NCBI RefSeq assembly: GCF_037038585.1
Contig: NC_092520.1
Span: forward strand, 149,605,104 to 149,669,103
Source of the DNA: Patagioenas fasciata
Taxonomy: Eukaryota; Chordata; Aves; Columbiformes; Columbidae
Direction of reading: 5' to 3'
Length of the DNA: 64,000 nucleotides
Below are positions 1 to 12,400 of the stretch, one piece after another; the first letter of the stretch is position 1, and each line of letters begins with the position of its first letter. Under the pieces are notes generated by a model. It worked only from the letters and a program-made list of their open reading frames with translations. It ran no database searches and had not been told where the DNA came from. Both the position numbers and the translations under genes were made by a program.

Positions 1-3000
1 TGTGGAGCTTTCCAAATGGTCTGACCATCACAAAGTGCTGGGCATCTCCTGCTATGGTCCAAAGCGGGATGGCAGTTGACACCTACCTCAGTGGCACTTC
101 CCTGGTAAAGCCATCCCCCAGTAGATTGGTTCCTCCCCCCAGGCCATCCCAGCTCCCCTCTTCCAGCCAGATAAACTGTGACAGTGCAGGCAGGGGCTGT
201 GGGGTAGCTGCCTGCCCTTAGCTCGCCCCGTCCTCTGCAACGCAGGCGTGTTGCAGGCTGTTCCACACACACATACGTTGTGTTAAGTGTCAGTTTTGGG
301 GAGTTTGTTCTTGAAAAAGGCAAAGAACTTGGAGCTCTTTGGGCAAAAGGTGCTGACCCTCAGAGACAGCTACTGTGAATTCCTGGTCTTTCTCATCCCA
401 TTTTTGAAGTCCCTCTAATGCCAGACACCTTCCTGAGTGCCTGGTCTACGCCCAAAGCCAAGTAACACATGATGTCCTATGAGGACAGGCTGAGAGAGTT
501 GGGATTCTTCAACCTGGAGAAGAGAACTGTTTGGGAAGACCTTATTGTGGCCTTTCAGTACTTAAAAGAGGCTTATAAGAAAGATGGGGACAGACTATTT
601 AGCAGGGCCTGTTGCAATAGGACAAGGGGTGATGGTTTTAAACTAAAAGAGGTGAGATTCAGACTAGACATGAGCAAGAATTTTTTTACAATGAGGATGG
701 TGAAACACTGGCCCAGGTTGCCCAGAGAGGTGGTAGATGCCCCATCCCTGGAGACATTCAAGGCTGGGCTGGACGGGGCTCTGAGCAACCTGATCTAGTT
801 GAAGATGTCCCTGCTCATGCCAGGGGGCTGGACTAGATGAGCTTTGAAGGTCCCTTCCAACCCAAACTATTCTATGATGTCCTGCAGCCACCTGCCCAGC
901 TCTACAGGCCAGCATATAATTTCCCTGCTGCAAACTGACTTTCACAGTTACTTTTTCCATTACAACCTGTTTGGGCCAGCGCACGCTCCTTCCTTGCAGA
1001 GTGCAGCACAAGCAGAGCAGGCAATTCATCCATGACTCGTTGGATTAATTTCAGTGTTTCCACTCCTTGCGAAGTGCCTGCCAGAATTTTTGATTTTGCT
1101 CATTTATTCAAAGCTATTTGCCCCATGATTTCTGAATTTTGCCTTAGCCTGCAGCTGCTCTGTGGGCAGTTCATTGCAAGTTTTCAGTCTTTGGAGCCTG
1201 AGCTGTCTTAATCAGACACATTAGGAAACAACATTTGTGTTTCTTGGTCAGTCAAGTGTAATGAGAGGAAACAGTTTGTTGCAGTGACTGCTCATGATTA
1301 CCAATTAGAAACTTGCTTTCAGTGAATGGTTTGCAATATTCAGTTGAAATGCACTGTTCCTGGAAGCATCCATGTCAGGAAATTGATTCACTACATTTCT
1401 GAGGTGTGACTGGAAAATAGGAACAGGTATATTTTGAGAAAACCTGTTTTCGAAACAGGAGCAAATATTACAGTCCAAGTTAACCCCATGATACCTCCTG
1501 TCTCCTGAATCAGTCCAGGCTTAGCAGTGATTCCTTCCTACATGACTAAACCACAACCTTGAAAGTTTCTTCATACTGATATGAATGAAAAGTCCCTGGA
1601 AATTACAATGAATATCAAATAGGAAAACCCTCAATCTTAAATTGGCATTAACACTACTCAGAGCAGCATTTCAGTCCAAGGCCTCAAAGCGCTTTGCAAC
1701 AAGTGAGCAATAGTTCTTGTTTTGCAGGCAGGACATTCAGGAAATTACTTCACTGACAGCTCCAGGTGCTCATTTAGACATCTGAAACCTCTGAGCTGTG
1801 GGCAGTCAGACACGTTGTCAGCTACCCAGTCAAAGTCTTCAAACTGCCCATGGGAAAGGACAGATGCATTACCACTACATGGCCTGGAGGACAAGAGAGG
1901 GCTTTAAGAGTCAGGACTCAAGATTTGAACTTGTACCAAACCATATCACAGTACCTTGGCGCAAGATTCACCTGGAGTTCCTCATATTGGGAGGTGTACC
2001 ATTCCCAGCTCCCTTGCAACCTTGTCATCTCTTTATGGTCACCGATGACAGCCAGGAGGCCCAAAGGCCGAAGACAGCTAAATGGGAATTATTTTGTAGC
2101 ATCATACTTCTCCAGCCCCCTGCCTGCATGCCTTATGCCCCTCTCACTGTGTCACTGAAGGCTTTCATCGCTACCATTCCTGTCTGGGCATTGCACTTAT
2201 CTTCTCCTCGAGCCTGAGATGGGTATTAACCAGCTCTGCCACAACTCCCTACTAAGTCCCATCTCCCAGTCAGCAAATAAGAGCCCCCATGAGCACAGAT
2301 TCACCTTCCCTGAGGCAACGGAGCCAACAAGAACATCTTGCACCCAGACCATCCCTGGCTGTGTCGGCCATGCAGGGTCTTTCTCCCCATGACCCTACAA
2401 CATGATGGTCATACCTACACCACAACTCTTGTTCACCTGCTCCCCTTGCCGCAACCAGCCACAGATGAGCCTATAGTCAGTGAGGATGGGGAAGGACCAG
2501 AAGGGAAATTATGCAGAAATTTATATGCACTGTACATCACTCAGTTCTTTCTCCATGGGTCAGGTAAGGTGTCATCTCCATGACACCATCTTCCTAGACA
2601 CAGTTCTTCCTAGGACAAGATGTATACAAGTGAAAGAGGACAGGCTTGGGCATGGCACTGGGTAGACCTTTACAGCTCTGTGAGCATGTCCTCTTCAATA
2701 ACCATGGGTAATCTCTTCAAAGAAAATAACATAGTCCTGATCCAGGACTAAAAGGGGAACAGGGACAAGAAGGAAAAACAGATCCTGTTTTTGCCCCTGT
2801 TTTTGCCCCTGGTTTGCACTGGCTTCAGTCAGTAACAGAAGAGGAGGCAAAGGTGGTGGCATGCCATCTTTGCTTACATGACAAGTGGGACAACCTGAAC
2901 CATAAACCAAATCAACCAGCCTGTGGCCTCAGGTAGCCCATACTGAGGGGGCCCTCTGCCAGCCAGTGGAGCCAGTGTCAGAGATGCTTTTGCAGATGTC

Positions 3001-3259
3001 CATGTGTTGCACTGGGCATGGTGGTGCAACATCTCATGGAAGACTCTGAACATTTGGTGATCACCCTGAGAGCCATACTGAGACTCTTCAAGCCCTCCAA
3101 ATTGCCAACAAGACCTACAGAGAATTCTGGGGAAGGGCCACCGTCACCCTCCCTTGCCTTAGAGAAGAAATGTAGGTTGCACATCTTCCCTGGGGGCCCT
3201 TCCCATAAGCCATCTGGGAGAAGCAGCAGCAACTTGCCCAGTGACCACAATCACCATAC
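1..3259. other. non-coding: SLC6A12 last intron or 3' flank
   Basis: Apart from one CR1 fragment I see no gene. The terminal exon of SLC6A12 is expected on the minus strand here or beyond the window. I looked for an RLRQL-like start and an ETHL-like end before a stop and found neither. Confidence 0.6.
475..880 (+). mobile_element. CR1 LINE 3' fragment
   Basis: The plus strand carries the typical CR1 3' region: gaggacaggctgagagagtt, ggttgcccagagaggtggta and ggtcccttccaacccaaact, ending in attctatgatg. A 109-codon ORF across it (EDRLRELGFFNLEKR) is the reading of CR1 DNA, not a host gene. It is 5'-truncated, as most CR1 copies are. Confidence 0.9.
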
Positions 3260-3430
3260 CTGCTTCAGGGATCCTTTGGTTTTCAGGAGGATGAAGATGG
3301 CATGGAGAGGAATGCAGACCATGGAGGAGAGTGCCATCAGCCAGCCAACCACGTAGCCCCAGGGTGGGTACACGTAGGTATTGTTGTATTTCAAAGGTGT
3401 GTACTTGATCAGGGAGAACAGGAAGACGGC
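3260..3430 (-). CDS. SLC6A12: SLC6A12 coding exon 13: TM11 end and TM12
   Basis: A 171-nt exon with acceptor tctgcccttcag|GCC and donor AAGCAG|gtatgg, residues 504-560. It encodes [30 protein letters not shown] and TM12 ([19 protein letters not shown]), ending KTKGSLKQ. Reading past the donor gives only VW and a stop, so a further exon for the cytoplasmic C-terminus is expected below 3260. Confidence 0.95.
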
Positions 3431-6400
3431 CTGAAGGGCAGAAAATGGAGACATAGCCAGAGCAAAGGGAGCAGCCAAGCAGGGCCATCTGGCCACTCTG
3501 CAGGCACCAGCTGGGTGGCAATGAGTGTGCTGTCTCACATGAGCTAGCATGGACCTTGCTTGCTGCAGTGAGGCAGAGCTTGGTACGTGCTGTGGCAGAT
3601 GCACACCCCCCTCTCCTCCTCACCCCTTCCTTGGATATGGAAGGTGCAGGCACATCCCTCTCTCCCTCAACACTTCCTCTCTCCCCACCTCTCCTGCAAT
3701 GGGGGTAACAGCTTCTTCTGTTTGACCCCAGAGCCCATTGGCCAGGGTCATTAAGAGAGAGGATGAGGGGGCGCAGAGGTGCCAAGGAGCCGCTGGGTGC
3801 CCACAGCCAGAGTGGGGGGTGGTCTGAGAAGTTTCAGGGCACCCCACAGCCAGAGTGGGTGTGCAGAGAAGCTTCTGGAATGCCGACAGTCAGATATGAC
3901 TCGGGTATATAAGCGGGACCCCCGCCGAGTCACGTGCTTGGCCTGTCCTCTTGGAGCGCGGGCCAAAGGCTGCCGCCGAGAGCCCCCTCCTTAGGCAGGA
4001 TCGCTGCCTAAAGTAATCTCCCAGGACTGGGATTGCCTCACCAAACGGTGTGGGTGAGTGATGAACTTCTCAATATTTCCTCGCAGGATTGCGGGTGTTG
4101 CTTTCCTCACTTAGGCAAAGTGAGGGTATTCCGTGCCTAAATATGAGCACGTGTATTTGTTTCCTGGAGTCAGGGATGGCTCTGGCATTGTTTTTGGTGG
4201 GCCATGTGTATGCACACTGTGGATCTCCATTATTATTATTTGCTGCACCCCAATAATTTCCTCAACTGATACTCAAACCTGTATTTACGTTACTGGAGAG
4301 CTAAAATCACGTTCTTTACCAGTTAATCTGCTGCACCATTTTGACCAGAATAGAAGTTTGTTTTGGACCCTGTTGTCCACCTAAAACTAACTTTGGAGTG
4401 CCTCCGTGACACATGCCAACTGGGCAAGGAGTTATCTCATAGAGAGGGCCAGGTTTCTCCACAATGTAAAGCCTTTGGGCTTCCTAAGGGTTCAACCTAA
4501 GCAAAGCCAGCAGCAGCTTTGAGGGTCTAGCAACACTGAGACTGCAATTTATTCATATCGAAGTCAGGAATTAGTGCTGTCCCTAGCAGAAGCCCTCCAG
4601 AAGTACCACACAGGCACAGCTTTACCCCTCTTGGGGCTCTCTAGCCACAGAGCTCTCAGATGATTTGGGCTTCATCAAGCCTGGCTTGAAAATTTCACTG
4701 CTATTCAATTCCTGCTGGAACCTGAAGACAAAGGACTAGGAATCTTTTGTAAGCTGCAGCTGTAGATCCCATCTCTGTCTCGACTGAGATCAAAGAAAAC
4801 AACTCTGAACATCAAATGAAGGAGCAGAATTTGGCACAGAAATCATGTAAAAGTCAGTCAAGCAAGACTGGACATAGATTCAAAACAGCCAAGAACTTGC
4901 CTGACTTAGGGTGCATTTTCTTTAAACACAGTTGTCACAGAAGTTTTAAAAGATGTTTAATAACACAGGAAGCAAATGGCCATGGGAAGATATTTCTGAG
5001 CCACGGGAGATCACAGGAACACAGGTTGAAGCAAGCCTTTCAGAACAGCATAATTCTCACTGGTCTTCTATTCAAAAGTAATTTGATCAAACCTTTCCAG
5101 ACTTTGAGGATGCATTTCCCTTTGCCTTCATGGTAAACAAGTGGCTTTTCAGGCTCAGTTAATTTTTTAGACAAAAGATAAGCTTTTACAAAGGAAATAA
5201 ATTGCCACCTCAGCTATGGACAAGTTTCTGCTTTTCCATAGCGCTTTGCAAAACTTAGAGTAGCACCTTGAAGACAAATCAGCCTTTTCTACTGAGAACC
5301 CAAGGACTCAGAATAATATGGCAAATTGTCATAATTGCACTTACCAAGCACATACCCGGGGTTATCACCAGCCAGCATATCTTGATCAAGGGCCATGGTC
5401 GAAAACCAATCATGTCCTCAATGTTGTCGTAGAAGCGGTTGGCACCTTGGCCACCAGCCAGTACAGAGACAAAGTCAGAGGTCAGATCATAGTTGTTTCC
5501 TTCAACTACTACTCACATAAGATCCCCACTTTCTTTATCCTCAGTATTTACTCCTGGCACAAACACCATTATTTCAATAATATAGCACCAGGTAACAGGC
5601 TTTTCTGGCATTGAAAAGGCTGATCTGTGGCTAAATACAGATGGAGGTTTTTAACTTCAGCCCTAAGTTATCAGAAAGGTTAATGTAGAAGAAATGCCCT
5701 GTCCCTCAGAGAGCAGCCACCAAGAGCTGGTGAGGAATGGCACAAGGCAAGGAGGGGTGCCTGGTTTACAGGTCAGCAAGGGAAAGCTCTTGCAGGTTGA
5801 GTACATGGGACGGTGTGAACCCAGAGTGCTAAAAGGAAGAAAGAGAGTGGGGAACACCAAACAAACCCCCCTCTTTGTAACCAGATTGGCACACCAGAGA
5901 AGTCATGTCAAGAATCCCTACTGAATTAGCCATTTCCCCTGTCATCAAGAGCCTGCTTTCCACAGAGTATGTTATTTTTGCCTACACCCGGAAGACCTGT
6001 TAACCCACACTCTGCTGGAAACCAAATCTTTCATCTGCAATCATTGCTGTACTGCCCAACGGGAGGTGCCTGATCTCCATCTCCTCTCATTCATTTCACT
6101 TAATAGATTATGTTGTTCACAGTAAATGGTGCCCACCTACCCCTGGCCAGACTCTATGCATTGACTCTTCCCAACCCAAAGCACAAAGAGGAAATGTATG
6201 CAATGTTGTATAGAGGAGATGGCATAATGCAGATGGACTTCAGCAGACCTTGCAGTAACCTTTGGATGTCTTAAAGGTGCAAGAGCTTAATGTTGGACAA
6301 AAAAAAGATGTTAAATGAGGAATAATTAAAAAATCATTCGTAAGGTGCCCTAACTTCTTCCTAACTAGAGCCAGCCAGAGGTCATACATCAGACAGCCTC

Positions 6401-9400
6401 AGGTGAAATAGAGCTACTATATGAAACAAAAAATGTAGCTAGCTTGTCCATAGAAAGGGGTACCAGTTAAGCACCTCTGGGATGAAATAATGCCAAGTTT
6501 ATCTTACTGATGTTTAATCACAGTGCTTAGCTGATAAAGAAGGAGTCTGCCTTTAGGAGTGTTATCCCACTATGAACTCAAGGTCGTGCCATAGGTCCCA
6601 CCTGCAAGTCTGACGAGACTTTGCTTTTTGCATCTTAATGCCAGAAGGCTGGGCTGGGCAAAATATAAGCCTAGAGGACTGGCTACCCTTAGAAGTGTTT
6701 GGGATTTGGTGACTCTTATTTTGGTTTATGTTTTTTATGCGTTAGAATTAATTTCCCATATTATGTTTCCTTTAAATATATGAATTCTACAAAACCATTT
6801 TATGTATGCTTTTCTTTTTTGTAGCTCTTTGCAATATTTTATATAGTCCATGACTAATGTTTGCAGGAAAGTTCTTTTAAACCCAGCTTTTTGAAGTATT
6901 TAGTCTGGGGAGGGAGGGGTGGGCAGGTTCTTTGAACACCTCATGATTCCCATCTTGAGTTGTGAAGTTAACAAGTAGCCTCAAGCAGAGACAGCAAGCT
7001 GTGGCATATCAAGGGACACACAGCTTTGTGTGGGAGCCCAACCTACACCAGAGAAGAGAGCCCTAAAACTTCCAAGCTGTAAATATCATGAGGCTTCTGA
7101 TAGCATTTCTGAAAATATACAGGGAATAAAAGAGAGATGGTATAAAGAAATTCTCTTGCCAAAATGCCAAAATCTCCTGCAGGGTGAAAAAAAGCAAAGA
7201 GATGTGACTCGGCATTTAGAATATGAATATAGCACCGTCTCTTATACCATACAGTGTTTCCACAGAAACACCCCATGATGTCAGACATATGACAGATAGA
7301 TTCATTCATAATGCAACTTTGTGGAAGCCAAAATTTCACCACAAATTTGGGTCTAGCATCTAGAGGAAGAGACATAGCAATTAAAGAAATACAAAGGTGC
7401 TAAACAAAAAGAAAGACACAGCAGACATCCACCCATCACTGAGAAAACAACCCAAAACTTAAGTTGTTAGTTACAGTGTGCCTCCACCTGTTCTTATTCC
7501 TGTTCTCTGTAGTGCAAATATCAGGTCCTGTATTTCCATGGCCACTGTAGCAATCAGTAGGTGAAGTGATGAAACACAATGGGACCTGACATGAATGTCC
7601 TTAGAGAGAATATGAACAGGAGGTTTTACATGTTCTGCATGTCACAGGCAGATGAAAAAGTAATCAAGCTTAAGAAGTCATCAGTTCAATCACTTGGCAT
7701 TGGCTTTTTGAGCAAATTAGAAGCTGGAGGATGTGTGCAGTCCCCCTTCCTTCTCAGCACATTAGAACGATTAGATAAAGCTCCTGCAGAGAAAGCCATA
7801 AAGATCTCCCCAAAGAGATCTTTGCTGGAATGAACAAAGATGTTGCTGTTATCCCCTGTATCCCAAGACAAGGAAGACAGTATCCAGGCACAGGGCAGTT
7901 ATCCATGTACACTGGTACCACTTCTCTGGTGCCGACCCATCCCATATACCTTCAAAGCTCCTGCATGCTTTTTTGACAAATTATTTTATTTTGCTACATA
8001 AATTCTTCGGAATAAATTTCACATGAACTCAACTAGATATTTCCTTACATCCTTATGTTTTGTCCTTGTGGACACCTTTCTATTTTACATAGCTTATAAT
8101 AACTGCAAGTGATACTCACACTGAAAGGGACAAAGATTTTTTTTTTTTTTTTTTTTTTTTTATGACAACCAGAAACAGTGAATTTCACAGATCTTCTAGT
8201 TTGGAAGCTGTGAAAAAGCCCTCCCTTTTAAATCTTTTCACCCAAGCTGCATTTATTTCCATTCACCTATTTTAAATTTCACCCATAGGGTTTCAACAGG
8301 TGATGACGCTGGCTCTGTGCCATAGTGCTAAGCTTGTATCTGCTGCCTCTCTGTCTCAGATCTGCAGCATCAACACCTGCACCAAATCCGTAAAGAATGC
8401 CAGCAGCAGAGGTGTTGTGGCACTGTGACAACTGCACATCCTTTGGGTACCAGGTGCATAGAGCAGGACACTTATGGTCCATAAATAAGATGGTAAGATT
8501 GCTGGTGCATCCAAGAGGATAAAGCAGATGCAGCCAGCACAAGCCCAATGGGCAGGATCCAGGCAGAAGGAGGCTGCTGCTTCTGATAGCCATGCTGCAT
8601 GAGAGCAAGAGAGAGATTTATACCAGCACAACACAGATTCACCCTAGGGCCACCCACAGGTATCCGCTGGCATCAGCTTGCTTTAGCTTTGTAAACAGTA
8701 CTAATGATTTCAAGCCCTGGCTCTCCTGCAGCGATGGAGGCTTTTGCTTTCTCCTGGAACAGCTAATCCTAATGTGCATGCTGTGACTGCCTGGAAAAAT
8801 ATCCTCCCTGCAGCATGTTTTGGTGGCATCATGTTGTAAATCCCAGTGTTCAAAACCCATGTCTGCTTATATGAAGGCTGCCTGTCCCAAAGTGGGAGAG
8901 AGGAAAAAGGGGAGGAAAAAAGCCCCAAACAACAACAACCAAATCCTCCAGTGCTCCCCTCCAGGGAACATGATTGGCAGGTCTGATGCTGGGCAGTCCT
9001 TTCGCAGGCAGAGAGCAGTACGGGAGGAAATCCTCAGATCTTTGCGAGAGCAGCTGCCTGGCAGCAGAGAGAAGCTGCCAAGTGGTGGGTGGTTGGTGTA
9101 TGTGCTGGGAGAGGGGAAGCTCAAAACGCATATTTGTGTTAGCAAAAATGCTGTAATTCTTCACAGTGTAAGCAAGAGGCTCAGCCCTGCCAGTTCTGAG
9201 GCCGCAGGGGAAAAAAAAGGCATTAATTGGCACCACTCACATTTTTTTTTTTCCACCAAGATGCCCCACCTTGGCCCTCTGGCTACATTTTGGACCAGAG
9301 TCAGTCCAATGGATGCAGAGCAGAACATCAAGAGAATAAAATCTAGCTGTGTGGAGTGTGACAAATGAACCCATGGTAGTGAGGGAAAGGGCCATTTCTC

Positions 9401-12400
9401 AATCCCCAGCTGCTCTGTTCCTCTTCCAGGTTGGTAGGACAGTATCACCTCTCCTGCTGCTCATTGTCTGCCATTGCTCCTCTCTGTGGGTCATGTGAAA
9501 AGGCACATGGCTTGTGTGACCCTAAAATGGCAGGGAGGTTCTATACATTAAAGCATAATTCAGTTTAATGTAACTGAGCACAGTGATGAGCCCTGTAACA
9601 GATGAATGAGCATTGTGATCCCCCTAGAAATCCCACAGGGACTGGGTAGAATGCAACTCTAAATTTAAATCTGGCTGGATCTGGTATTGCAAGCTCTTGG
9701 GTGAGCTTCCTTTGCAGGACATCTCTCTAGATAAATCCGTCCTATAGATCTGCTTCTCTTGCATTCCCTGGAGGTCAAGCCCAAACAGCTGGACCTGCTC
9801 CCATTTCAGTCAGAGAGGAGTCCATCCAGACTAGAAACTGGCTCCTGCTGTACAAGTACAGCATTTGGAGAAACTGATAACCCCTTCATCAGCAATGTCA
9901 CTACAGCCAACACAGCTTCTGTAAAACAGTAAGCACCAAAGAGAGTACACAGGGACCAACTGCTCACTGTCTTTTCCAAAACAAGATATAGGCAGCACCA
10001 AATGAAATTAGCAGGTGGCAGATTCAAAACATGGAAAAGAGAGTGACTCCTTACACAACAGCCAACCAAGCCACGGAGCTCCTTGCTGCAGGATTTTGTG
10101 GATGATAAATGCTTACCTGAGTCAACTGGAAAAATTAACAACACAGAAATAGATTTTACATCTGTCTCTGGAAATCCCTGGGCAACAAGCTGAGTATTGC
10201 ATCTGGCTCCAGGACACCCAACACAAGACAGACATGGACCTGTTACAGTGTCCAGAGAAGGGCCATGAAAATGATCAGAGGGTTGAAACTCTTCTCATAT
10301 GATGAAAAGCTGAGAGAGTTGGGGTTATTCAGCCTGGGGAAGAAGAGGCTCTGGAGATACCTTGTTGAAGTCTTTCAATATGTAAAGGGGGCTTGTAAGA
10401 AAGATAGACACTTTTTACCAGGGCTTGTAGGGACAGGAGAAGGCGTAACAGTTTTAAACTGAGAGTAGATTTATTATAGATTGGATATAAGGAAGACATT
10501 CTTTACTATGAGGATGATGAGAGACTGGAACAGGTTGCTGTCATTAGAAGTGCTCAAGGTCAGGTTGAACGGGGCAACCTGATCTAATAAAAGATGCCCC
10601 TGACCATGGTGGCGGGGCAAACTAGATGATCTTTAAAGGTTCCTTCCTGCCCAAACCATTCTATGATTTTATAATAAGTTGTTAGAAGCTGGAAGAATAT
10701 TCACAGAAAGTATCATTGCTAACTTTTCTGCTACTATACTCTTCCCTGAGCATCCACTCCTGCTCTTGAAAGAAACACAACATGATGTTAATGCTTGCAA
10801 TCTTTTCCTTAGGTTAGTACAGGCACACTGCTCAGCATAGCTAGGAGCCAGAAGGTGCTTGTTTGTGAGATGTTGAAGGCCTGGTCTAAGCTGGCATCTA
10901 CCATAGCTTTGCACAAACCTTACAGTTACTGAGCTCTTGTACCTCTGTGAAGGTAAAGAGAGAGAGCGGCTGCTCTGCATCATACGCAACTAGAGCCTTA
11001 CCCTAAAAACCACTAGCCTCAATGTGAGCTTCAGGGAGATGAACAGCAACCTGTGTGCTCAGGCACCATTTGGCAGGGAAGAGATCTCTGGTAGGATATC
11101 ACAGAATACTCTGCTTACTGCACAAGCTATCAAATAGTCAGTTTCCTTCTGATAGTTCACAAAGCTCAGTTTAATCCTGTTCCTGAGTAGTTTAGCTACA
11201 GACTTCACTGAGAGCCAGAGCAGTCCCTCCTGTTTATTTTAGGAGTGCCATCACAGCCCATGCCAGCAGGAAGTGTGTATCATCACAGAAGGAACACAGA
11301 GCAAGTTTGCATCCCAGCATTTTGTGTTAAATTACCTGACAGGACTAAACTAAAGGCACAATGTAAGCAGACTACAACAGAGACCAGAGAGCAGCAGTCA
11401 CTCCTCTATAGCTGATTTTCTAATTCAAAGCACAGATGGGAAGAGCAGCAAGGTAGTTCAACACGAGGAATTTTCAGAGAGGGAAAAAACATACTTACTC
11501 TAAATGTGGAGCAATTAAGAAACATTGTGAGGAAATACAATGGAAACCAGAGACAAAAGAGAGGGTAATTGCAGCATTTCTTTGCCCCTAAGGATCTTTT
11601 TTATCCACTCCCACTTTTCAACCCCCCCATTCTTGCCTTGAGAAAGAGCAACACAGGTTTTTGTCCTCCGCTTACCATACACCCATCCTACGGAGATGAC
11701 TTCAAAAATGGCAAGGAAGAGCAGGCATGTGCCACTGGCAGCATAGTAGTCAAAGAGCTGGAAGATGTACATCCCACCCTGTTGAAGAGGTAGAGAGAGT
11801 TATGGCAGGACTATTCCATGTGATGAAAGAATGACTGAGGCTAGCAGAATATCGGCAGAAACACTGCACCTAGAGCAGGTGAGAGTAGAGAAGAGTCTTC
11901 TTGGGGCTTCCCCCAATGTGCCCCAAAAAGATAGACAGGCCTCGTGGCAGGAAAGTATTTCATGCCCATTTTCTCACGCTGCTGGGCTAGGCTGATTTCT
12001 GTGTCCATAGGAGCAGAAGCCAGTTTGTTTGCTTGTTTTAAATCAGTCAGCAAGTTTCCAGCATCATTTCAAAATACTGTATAGCAATGCAGAACTTTGC
12101 ACCCAAGAAACTGGTATCCTGAGGATCTGGACATTCACATACTTCATTTTAGCTGCATCCATCTTTACATATTGCTCAAGGTCCAAGCCCTGTGATGACA
12201 GAGGCATGTGGCTACCCTGTGGCCTCTACTTTTGAGCTCAGCCCTGCATAGTTGCCATCATCTACCTGTACAAGTCAGTGGATGACTCCTCTCTCATACT
12301 TTCATGCATTTTCTCAAAAAGAAAGCCCCTCCAATACAAGTCAAGTAGATGCTTTCTAACAGTGCCAAAGGGCCCTTACACTGCCAGAGTAGCAGAGCTG

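Larger units (their letters stand above)
5446..11675. other. SLC6A12 intron 12 (6.2 kb)
   Basis: The largest intron of the gene. It contains poly(T)25 and the CR1 at about 10.2 kb; the rest, including AT-rich sequence near 6.7-6.9 kb, shows nothing recognisable. Confidence 0.85.

Noticed and set aside
469-798. 109-codon plus-strand ORF, and similar ORFs at 42685-43026, 60125-60442 and 61625-61945, as genes
   Set aside because: All share the same sequence family and end in the CR1 3' tail; they are readings of LINE DNA.
2978-3250. Minus-strand ORF directly downstream of SLC6A12 coding exon 13 as its C-terminus
   Set aside because: It is in a different frame from the exon; reading through the donor in the true frame hits a stop after two codons.
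3159-3785. 208-codon minus-strand ORF
   Set aside because: It overlaps SLC6A12 coding exon 13 in the wrong frame; the transporter frame is conserved and spliced, this one is not.
8820-9368. 182-codon plus-strand ORF in SLC6A12 intron 12
   Set aside because: Overlaps other long ORFs on both strands and shows no domain or splice structure.
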